A stretch of DNA of 64,000 nt, taken from positions 12,501 to 76,500 of the forward strand of contig NC_084895.1 in the NCBI RefSeq assembly GCF_958979055.1. Direction: 5' to 3'. Positions 56,501 to 64,000 of the stretch are shown one piece after another. Every line of letters starts with the position of its first letter. Within the stretch, counting starts at the first letter, position 1. A program made the position numbers and the translations under genes. The notes beneath the pieces are model-generated. The model made no database searches, had not been told where the DNA came from, and was given only the letters and a program-made list of their open reading frames with translations. This DNA is from Alnus glutinosa. Its lineage: Eukaryota > Streptophyta > Magnoliopsida > Fagales > Betulaceae.

Positions 56501-57861
56501 TGGAGATAGAGGCTTTATGGAGATTGTTGATCAAAGCTAAATATGAGAGTATGAGGGGTGGTTGGTGTTCAAAGAAGGTAATGGGGACATACGGAGTGAG
56601 AGTTTGGAAACATAATAGACGGGGGTGGGATAAGTTCTCCAATTTTGTTCGTTTTGAAGTGGGGGTTGGGTCAAAAGTAAGTTTTTTTGGCATGATCATT
56701 GGTGTGGGGATAGACCGTTGAAGCTCTTTTATCCAGCTTTACAAAGATGCATGAGTGGCGAATAATATGCTCTTTCAAGATAGAATTATCCAGTGGAATG
56801 TAATTTTTACATGATCGGTCCAAGATTGGGAGATGGAGCTGGTACTCTTTTTCTTTGAGCGGCTGTATTCTTTCCGGCTACGATATGTAGAGAAGGATAG
56901 ATTGGGCTGGAGCCCTTCTAAGAGGGGTAAGTTTGAAGTGAAGTCGTTTTATAAAGTGTTAACTAGCTAGGATGGTCCTTGTAGTGCTTTCTGTGTGGAC
57001 AACAATCTTAAGAAATTTTTGACATAGGAGAATTTGTGAAAGAGGAATGTTGTGGTGGTTGAGTGGTGTTATATATGTAAGAAGAGTGAGGAGTCCATTG
57101 ATTACATAATGCTTCACTGTGAAGTCGCCAGATAACTATGGAGCTATATTCTTACTCGGTTTGGAGTAGAGTGAGTTATGTTGAGACGAGTCATCGATTT
57201 GTTGTACAACTGGTGCGGTTTGGTTGGGTGTGGTACCGTTAAGGAAGTTTGGAGGTTGGCTCTATTGTGTTTAATGTGGTGTCTTTGGTGTGAGAGGATG
57301 TTCGGCACTTTGAAGACATAGAGACATAGATGATAGAATTGAGGAAGCTTATGCTTAACACGTTACATCTCTGGATAGCGGCTCATCATCGCTTGATTGT
57401 TTCTACTTTTGCAGATTTTTTGAATTTATGTTCTTCTCTTGCTTGTTATTAGGGATCCTCTTTGTATACTTTATATGTATTAGGGTTGCGTCCCTCTGAG
57501 CTCTATTTAATGATATGAAATTACTTATCAAAAAATAAGTAGTATATATATAGAAATAGATATGTCTCAAACCATGTTTGTACTTCTATGCAGCGGTCGG
57601 TTGATAAGGACATTAGCAGATGCAAAGTATGGGAACCTTCGCCTCACTAAGGTCGAAATCATATACAACATTATCTCCTTCATTATCGCAGTCATTACCA
57701 CAATTGCATTCACTGTTTATGCAAAAAGAGCTTTGGATGAGATCCAAAAGGCTGAGACTAATGGGGAAGATGCCTCTCTCTCTGACCATGGCAGTCTTGA
57801 GATGGAGAAGCTTCCACTTGAAAGACCTAAGCAGCTTTGTGTCTCATCCTCTTCGGCATAA
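50536..57861 (+). CDS. VTT-domain (SNARE-associated Golgi, TVP38/TMEM64) membrane protein
   Basis: Exons 50536-50784, 51730-51966, 52105-52322 and 57594-57861, all GT-AG with matching phases, give 323 residues. The N terminus is a soluble tail then a membrane segment ([19 protein letters not shown]). The VTT/DedA core follows: [55 protein letters not shown] and [19 protein letters not shown]. Then come [13 protein letters not shown], a last membrane segment ([20 protein letters not shown]) and an acidic tail. Related proteins act as lipid scramblases in the early secretory pathway; the plant role is not established. Intron 3 is 5.3 kb because a LINE inserted in the sense direction. The frame is intact, so I expect it to be functional if that intron splices. 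Confidence 0.92.
52440..52770 (+). mobile_element. Possible LTR fragment in VTT intron 3
   Basis: LTR-like organisation: TGTTAGTGATAAAG start, CTATTATAAATACAC TATA-like box near 52700, end near TCTCTTATACA. No matching target duplication, so this is only a candidate. Confidence 0.3.
54196..54254 (-). mobile_element. 59-bp truncated LINE tail nested in the LINE
   Basis: Perfect 11-bp target duplication AAGGAATTATT at 54185-54195 and 54255-54265. The minus strand reads TATGGGTTGCGTCCCTTTACG and ends in TTATCAACAAAAAA-like tail. Confidence 0.8.
54929..55534. mobile_element. Harbinger-type MITE nested in the LINE (606 bp)
   Basis: TTA target duplication at 54926-54928 and 55535-55537. Terminal inverted repeats GAGCACTCCCAATGG and GAGCACTCCCATCC (reverse complement), both continuing to TTATGCATTT and AAAATGGCTAATCAAAA. 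Removing it rejoins the reverse transcriptase words ILDSVL and [10 protein letters not shown], which confirms the borders. Confidence 0.92.
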
Positions 57862-58845
57862 CCTGGTTTCTTAGAGAATAGACTAGTATCTGTAAATATT
57901 GGCATTAATTAGAGGGGTTTCAAATTCCTTGATACTTGTAACACTTTTTATTCCTTTTGCCATGGTACTGATATTTTTAAGTACAAAAGTTGTAGACACT
58001 CGAACAAAGAAAAAAAAAAAAATTGGTTATATCATACATGAAATGCAACAAATTTCTAAGCACGTTAGCCTATGCATATATTCTTGCTTTCTATCTTGGA
58101 ATGTGACCGTTAACGTACGCTTGTTCAATTTGTTGGACGGTATTACATGACATTGTTCTGAACCTTAAGTTTATGATGTCTAATTAACTAATTGTATGAG
58201 AAAAAAGCACCAAACCTATTACTAAGAGATGAGTACCAAGATGATGTAAAACTTATTCATTAGAGAAAATCAAAACAATCAATAAAAAGAAATGTTATAG
58301 TTTTTAATGAATAAGCTCAATATCATCTTAGTACTAATCTTTTGACAAAAGATTTGGTACCTCTAGCATTGCACGCCCAAGCAACAAGTATGTAGCATGA
58401 CATAAAACGATATAATTATAAGACAATTGCAATGGTCAACATGCAATTTTGATCTATGAATTATATGTCAAATTTCAATTTTTCCTATATGAATTTTTTT
58501 TTTTAATTTTTTTTGTAAGTTATAATAAATTTTATTTAGTATGTAAAGTTTGAAGAACACATCAATGCATGTTTTCCTTTTTCTATCTTCCCCTTTCCGT
58601 TTTTTTTTTTTTTTTTTTTTTTTAATTTTTTTTTTTTTTTTTAGCTTCTCTGTCTTACCGTTCCTATGTGAAAAACAATTACTAATGCTGTAGACATTTC
58701 TTTATACGCATAAGAAAGAAGCTGATGAGTAGATTTCAAACGAAAAGGGATGGCATAAGAACAATGAATAGAAGACTTTGTTCAAGAATTGTTCAGAAAT
58801 TGGCGAGGAGGTCATCGATTGCTACATCACTTATGTCAGGGATGG
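57862..58845. other. 3' flank of VTT gene, AT-rich
   Basis: No gene seen. Long T/A homopolymers at 58596-58642. Confidence 0.45.
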
Positions 58846-59300
58846 ATTATTCAAAATGAGTTGTAAGAGGAAGCACGATAGGAAGCACTATGTGGTGAAC
58901 TTCATTAGAAGAACGCGTGGTTGTAGACAATGGGATTTGACATAAATCCCTTGCTCTCATCCAATATGGTTTGATCATGCGAACCCTGTGGACGATTATT
59001 ACACTACGGAGATATATAAGAAAGCATATGACTAGATTTTTTATCCCATGCCTGTAGAGGACCAATGAATAAAGACAAACTATGACAAAGTAAACCTACC
59101 AGCGTACATAATACCAGATGAAAGGCCTAGAAAATTAAGGACCAGAAGAGCCTTAAAGAATCCTAATAGGATTAGGAAGGGTGGGATTAAATTGAGATGC
59201 TCAAGATGTAAGTAACTTAGGCACCACGCAAGAACATAAAATCCTCAGGGAAAGGGAGATGCCGTAAATTACAGAGGAATTGCCTCGAGTTCAGCCATAA
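58846..59300 (+). pseudogene. MuDR-type transposase C-terminal remnant
   Basis: Decayed SWIM zinc finger (YVVNFIRRTRGCRQWDLT, then IPCSHPI) is followed by YYTTEIYKKAYD, PMPVEDQ, LPAYIIPDERPRKLRTRR and a CCHC-like knuckle (LRCSRCK..HHART). This is the usual order at the end of MuDR/MULE transposases. Stops at several places; the catalytic DDE region and element ends were not found. Confidence 0.75.
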
Positions 59301-59794
59301 TGAGGTCATCTACTACTAATCCTCCACATAGTTCCATTTTTTTGTATTGTATCATGATTATTTATATCTACATTATATTGTTGACAGATACAAAGTGATG
59401 GGTCAATGTTGTATGGTCAGACATCAACTTCTCAGACAACCCTCGATGCTACAATAGTAAGTTTGCATCCAAATTTGATTATCTTAAAAAAAAAATGTCA
59501 ACCCTTTATGAGTAGTCCACAAGCTAACTTGGTTAAAATAATGATTTTGATTCATTAAACATGTGAGTCACAGAGGGCCGGGTTTGGTCCAAATATGTAA
59601 AGTCAAACAGAAGAAAATTTATATCTTGATACGTAACCCTTTTACGACAGATGAAGATCACACACCGCAGCTGCGAACTCTAACATTGTAGAATTGTAGC
59701 CTTGTTTACTACCATGCATGCCACAATTATATATTAGTCCAAGGCCATCCAGCAGTTTATCAAATCTAGTCATATGCTTTCTTATATATTACTC
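59301..59794. other. Spacer between MuDR remnant and ankyrin gene
   Basis: Possibly a little more decayed MuDR tail (59390-59450). Nothing else recognised. Confidence 0.4.
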
Positions 59795-62700
59795 TCAAAT
59801 GCGCTCACGCAGACCTGCACCTTCTTCCAACTTCTTTCGCATCTTGTATTGCAAAGTAGCAGGAGCACAATCCAATGGTGTTTCTCCTGAAGAAGAAGCA
59901 AGCAGTTAGAATTTACAGCTAGATCGGCTGCTTCAAACAATTCATAACTACCAGTATTCCAACAATCAATAATAATAATATTAACAACAACAATAACAAT
60001 GACAAAGACAATAATCATAACAATCCACCAACATACAGTTAAAAATACAAAGGAGAACATTCCACTATAGCCCTCGTTGTAACCCCGTTATTATTTATCA
60101 TATAAATACCCGATATGCACAACCTTCTCAAATGGATGCACAAAGGACCAACACCCATGTGCAAAGTGTGTGCATAGGATGCAAGTTATACTTCTCTTCA
60201 TATATGAAAACTGATCCCCCACTTTCCTCTTTTCTTCTGCATTTTGGCAAATTTTTAGGAGATTTTATCAAATCATGCCGAACAAATTCAACACACTGCC
60301 CCACCCAGATTGTTTTAACTAGGTAAACCAAGCCACGCATTGAACTTTCAGACACCTTAAAAAGCATCTCTGGCAATTCTATGAACAGCTTCATGCACGA
60401 TCTAGACACCTTAAAAAGCATCTCTGGCAATTCTATGAACAGCTTCATGCACGATCTAGGATGTACATAAATCGTTTAACCTGAACAGCCCCAGCCATGC
60501 CTTTGATATCTTTCATACTCTCCTCTGACCTCCCCTAGTTAACAAATCAATCAAACTTACATTCTAAGTGGACCAAGGATCAATTACCTTGTGCATTCTT
60601 GTAATCCATGCTTGCTCCACATTCCATGAGGGTGCAAACTATATCAGTTTGATTAAAGAGTGCCGCCTACACCCAATTACTTCTGATATTAGTATCAAAC
60701 ATTTTGAGCAAATATTACACAAACACAAGCACACACCCTTGTTCACTCGCAAATGTTTCCATATGCCTGTGTGTGTGTTAGAGAGAGAGAGCAGTACCAA
60801 ATGTAGCAAAGATAATCCTTGCTTGTCGCGGTAATTTGCATCCACGCCCTGCAAAAGTGATAAAGCATAAATGCACTTTCAGATTCTACTGTTACATTCA
60901 TTATTCATCAAAATAAATAAATAAATTCTACTGTTACATTAAAATGTTGAATACCTCACTCAGAAGCTTCTTGACTGCAGCAGTGTCACCATTCTTTATA
61001 GCTTCTCTTAATCCCTAAGGACAGCACGTGCTAAATAAGTAAATAATATCCTTATGCTGGTTTGGACTTCAAATAAATAATCCAGAATATTTACCTCCCC
61101 ATTAGGTTCATAATCCATCTGAGGTTTATTCAGAGCATCATTGGCCACTTGACCAAGATTGAAAACAGAACTGCAAAACAACTACCTATTAATAAAGACA
61201 TACAGCGTAAGATAGCATAAGAGCAATGTGTTAAAAATCACCAGTTTATAATCTTCTGATGACGAAAAAAAAAAATGATTGCTTTGTCAAACTTACAGCA
61301 TATAGAAGTATCTGATTTATACATAAGTTAAATAAATAATAATTGTCTAATGGAGATGTGGTTATCACTTTAATTTTCTTGCACAAAGGGAAAGAGAAGA
61401 ACGTGACTATAATAGAATCAAAACATCACAGGGGGGATGCACCTCCATGCAGGAAAAGTTTTTGTACCCTACAGAAATGAGAAAGCTGAATATCCGAAGT
61501 ACATGAAGAACCATCCAGCTAAGAGAACAGTTAACATCAAAGTAATCTTTATCATCTGCTGGCAATTCCAAATTTTTCTGGACTGAAATTAGATCTCAAT
61601 CAGTGCGGGCCAGAATATCATAGTAGCGGGGAGAAAGTTTTTGAGTCCAATCTCTAAACTGTGAAGAACCGCTATTTTATATCTTATGCTCCTGACAGAG
61701 AACTCATTATAAAACTAAAAGTAAAGTTTAAAAGCATCACTAGGTCAGGAAGAACAGAGATTGGATATTGAGACCTTAAAGGCAACATACCACAACTTGT
61801 TGTCAGATGTGGCACCTCTATTCCTTGGAATAGTGTCCGTCTTCTTTGGTTTTGGATTCATTTGAGGAGTAAAGTTCGGAGTATTTTTTCTCTGCCAAAG
61901 AAAAGGAAACAAATCTGTGAGGTGCTTGGACCACATAGCAATTTTTTTTTTGAAAAGTAAACAATATATACCCTTTTTTTTTTTTTAATGACGAAGTAAC
62001 TCTTCCAAGGCAGGGCCACTTCGTATACCCACCACTGTCAGGTAAATCTCGGATCCGTATAGAGTGTTCCCTCCACACGGATCAAGTAATATTCCGGCTT
62101 CACCAACAGGCTAACTCCAAAAAATTGTTTGCACTTAAAGGGATTTGAACCTTAGACCTCATGGGACTACCACAAAGGCCAAGACCCTTACCATTTGAGC
62201 CAATCTCTAGGGTTAACGACATATATCATTAAAAGCGTAAAGCACCTTTAAGTAAATAGGAAGTATACAAAAGGAATAACCTAGCTAGGAGGAAAAAAAG
62301 AAAGAAAGATAATTACATTACTATAACTAATCATCAAATAAGGAGTAATGTTATATATCACTCTCGTGTCCCCCTTTTGTCCCACCAAAATTGATGTGGC
62401 TCTTAAAATCACCATTGGATCAAAACCCAATAGCAGTCTATCATAAATTCAATGGTGATTTTAAGAGTCACATCAATTTTAGGAGAACACAAGGCGCTAA
62501 TATATAGCATTACTCTCAAATGAGATACATAAGCAAATGTCCACATATACAAAGTTTTGAAGAATAAGGACTTAATCTCCTCAATAGAATTTATACCTGT
62601 AGAGGAAGTGCACGAGGGGAGGGGGCTGGAGATTCACAAATGCATAAAGGCATTCCACACTTGCACTCTGAAATGACTAACACAGAGTCATGCTCTGCAG

Positions 62701-62807
62701 TTGGGCAAGCCTTCAAATTTACATCTGTACCTATGTCCAATTTAGAAACTGTATCTGTGACACGATCAACCCCATATAGAGAAGCTTGTGGACCATCTTT
62801 CCCAGAT
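59795..62807 (-). CDS. 3' part of an ankyrin-repeat protein, probably FYVE-ankyrin (VPS27-like)
   Basis: Seven GT-AG exons on the minus strand: 62807-62597, 61891-61791, 61170-61095, 61014-60955, 60848-60798, 60666-60588, 59886-59795. Phases match. Visible protein: SGKDGPQASLYGVDRVTD, the Cys-rich SECKCGMPLCICESPAPSP, linker PKPKKTDTIPRNRGATS, SVFNLGQV and DYEPNGEGLREAIKNGDTAA. Ankyrin repeats follow, VKKLLSEGVDANYRDKQGLS with LLHLAALFNQTDIVCTLMEC and GASMDYKNAQGETPLDCAPA, then LQYKMRKKLEEGAG near the stop. Exon 62807 begins mid-codon, so upstream exons exist; in relatives they encode an FYVE zinc finger that binds PI3P on endosomes. They were not found before 64000, perhaps displaced by the LTR at 63547. 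Confidence 0.85.
60351..60458. repeat. Exact tandem duplication of 54 bp
   Basis: Two identical copies of a 54-bp unit starting GACACCTTAAAAAGCATCTC, in an intron of the ankyrin gene. Confidence 0.97.
61972..62213 (-). mobile_element. SINE with tRNA-derived promoter
   Basis: On the minus strand the head reads TAGAGATTGGCTCAAATGGT (A-box-like) and GGTTCAAATCC (B box) about 45 bp later. A body of about 150 bp and a poly-A run of 15-20 follow. This is a plant SINE in a sense position within the ankyrin gene intron. No exact target duplication was seen. Confidence 0.85.
62343..62515. mobile_element. 173-bp Mutator-like MITE
   Basis: Target duplications TCAAATAAG (62334-62342) and TCAAATGAG (62516-62524), 8 of 9 identical. 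Terminal inverted repeats GAGTAATGTTATATA and GAGTAATGCTATATA; the arms run on to AAAATTGATGTGGCTCTTAA and AATCACCATTG, making nearly the whole element a hairpin. Confidence 0.82.
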
Positions 62808-62913
62808 CTGTGACAAACAAATTCCAAAATTTAAGTACCTACATTGAAGCTTTAAAAGGAAACATAGAAGCTTCTTTACAAGCAGTTATGCTAAGGCATA
62901 TTTAAAGAGACAG

Positions 62914-63138
62914 AAATTTCCTACAAACCGGTTTGTAGGAAATTTTCTACAACCCACATATAAAAATGACATGTATCCTTTAAGCATGTGAGAAACATAT
63001 GTTATTTTATTAATGCTATTAAAAAAGCATGTGAAAAGTACATGATATTAAAACATGTGGTTCTCACATGCCAAGAGACACATCAATCTTATATATGGGT
63101 TGTAGAAAATTTCCTACAAACCGGTTTGTAGAAAATTT
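62914..63138. mobile_element. Small fold-back element with a palindrome at each end
   Basis: A perfect 32-bp palindrome (AAATTTCCTACAAACC/GGTTTGTAGGAAATTT) at 62914-62945 recurs with one change at 63107-63138. The inner flanks TTCTACAACCCA and TGGGTTGTAGAA are also inverted. The centre is AT-rich with CATGTG words. No coding potential. Confidence 0.8.
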
Positions 63139-63546
63139 ATGTCCTATTTAAAGTAATAAATCTCGTACAAGCTAGTATGCAAAAGCAAGCTTTTACTTTC
63201 AAGAAGCATTTAACAAAAAGATATATAGGTAATCTAGCGCAGAGATTTAGGAAGCTAAGAAATATGTTCAAATTCAGAACGTCTGGGATCAAAACTAGAG
63301 TTTGCAATGAGAGATTAAGTTTCAAACATAAAAGAGGATCTATGGAGATAGATGAGTTCCACTAAGTCTATTCAATCGGGTTAGTAAAGATAAGGTACTA
63401 TGAAATTGCATAAGGAGAAGGGATGTGCCATCAGGAATAGTATAATCAAAGGTCAACAAGATAGACACAAACTTTAATAAAGTTCCTTTTTGAATTAAGG
63501 TGCAGGGCCAGAATACAGTAATTATCAGGAAAACAAGAAAGGTAAT

Positions 63547-64000
63547 TGTAACACCCTGACTTAAATAACAAGTCAAAACTGGAAATTTTTCCAATTTACC
63601 ACGTGGCGCTACTACTATATCCTTAAATAAATCAACGCAGCAGAAATACCTGAAATAAATTTTTGCTTTTAAATTGACCTTATAAACTTATCGATAAAAC
63701 ATACAAGAGCCTCTAATTCATTACATAAAGTCAAGACAACTTAAAATTAATGATTACACATAATTACTACAATATGCCACCCTTGGCATCTATACAAATC
63801 TAATAGACTGACTTGGCTTAAGTCAGCACCCCACAAGCTGAAATCTCGAGCATCCTTAGAAGACCCCCAAGTTTGCATCTGGATCTAAATCGCCTATAAC
63901 CTCAGCTAAACCTACAACAACTGTGGAATGGTGGATTACCACAAGCTAATCCCCACAATTTCACATGCAGATACGTGAGTCCACGGTCTCAATAAGTGCA
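63547..64000 (-). mobile_element. LTR end running out of the window
   Basis: The plus strand begins TGTAACACCCTGAC, that is, the minus strand ends GTCAGGGTGTTACA, the standard 3' end of plant Gypsy-type LTRs. Words such as GGCTCTTGTATGTTTTATCG echo the arrangement of the LTR at 43.8 kb. The rest lies beyond the window. Confidence 0.5.

Larger units (their letters stand above)
52975..57537 (+). mobile_element. Near full-length but dead L1-type LINE in VTT intron 3
   Basis: Order of domains: apurinic endonuclease (KIVTWNVRG at 53282, [54 protein letters not shown]). Reverse transcriptase follows ([60 protein letters not shown], decayed [31 protein letters not shown]). A zf-RVT module ([20 protein letters not shown]) and a tail GATATGAAATTACTTATCAA precede A bases. 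Many stops and frameshifts. The 5' border is uncertain. Same family as the copies at 14.1 and 23.1 kb. Confidence 0.88.

Noticed and set aside
62100..62215. tRNA-like gene (A and B boxes)
   Set aside because: The boxes belong to a SINE head followed by a body and poly-A; no cloverleaf gene is present.
1..64000. CRISPR arrays, rRNA operons, bacterial-type operons
   Set aside because: The window is plant nuclear DNA; repeats found are telomeric, microsatellite or transposon derived.

Overview
This window is the left end of a plant chromosome. It opens with about 770 bp of the Arabidopsis-type telomere repeat in the CCCTAAA orientation expected at a left terminus. Everything after it is eukaryotic plant sequence: long AT-rich introns, GT-AG exons, plant gene families, plant LINE, Copia, Gypsy-like, hAT, Mutator, Harbinger and SINE-type elements, and a SINE with tRNA-like promoter boxes. 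The organism looks like a eudicot, perhaps a woody one; I cannot name the species.

Layout. 1-773 telomere. 774-4350 is a subtelomeric mosaic in which three non-autonomous Mutator-like elements with 9-12 bp target duplications lie within 3.2 kb. 4.6-6.1 kb holds a broken CSN8 (COP9 signalosome) copy. An 882-bp hAT element (exact 8-bp duplication) and a 315-bp Harbinger-type MITE follow, then a segment repeated upstream of an intact MYB-CC (PHR1/PHL-type) transcription factor at 12.6-17.8 kb. The first intron of that gene carries a LINE tail and a hAT MITE, and a Copia LTR abuts its stop codon. 19.3-20.6 kb is a decayed WAV3-like RING/VWA ubiquitin ligase. 21.0-28.0 kb (minus) is an intact 11-exon SNAPc50/SRD2 gene with LINE pieces in its introns and a histone H4 pseudogene just upstream.

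29-43 kb is the strangest part. Inverted repeats are nested around about 33.2 kb and flanked by (AT)n tracts. Two inverted copies of a GRF-zinc-finger gene lie outside them. Between these are a decayed FAR1/FRS (MULE-derived) gene and isolated exons resembling an NPY BTB/NPH3 gene and the syntaxin SYP61; a possible NERD-type PHD exon lies just outside the right arm. This resembles a transposon or rearrangement hotspot that accumulates host-gene pieces and could transcribe long hairpins.

43.5-49 kb is non-coding LTR-retrotransposon sequence with a nested solo LTR and a Copia gag fragment. 50.5-57.9 kb is an intact four-exon VTT/SNARE-associated Golgi membrane protein gene whose last intron holds a roughly 4.5-kb LINE, itself hit by a MITE and a short LINE tail. 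58.8-59.3 kb is a MuDR transposase remnant. 59.8-62.8 kb (minus) is the 3' part of an ankyrin-repeat protein, probably FYVE-ankyrin, with a SINE and two MITEs in or near its introns. The window ends in another LTR. The intact-looking genes (MYB-CC, SRD2, VTT, ankyrin) are unrelated housekeeping or regulatory loci with no shared pathway; what unites the window is heavy transposon load near a telomere.
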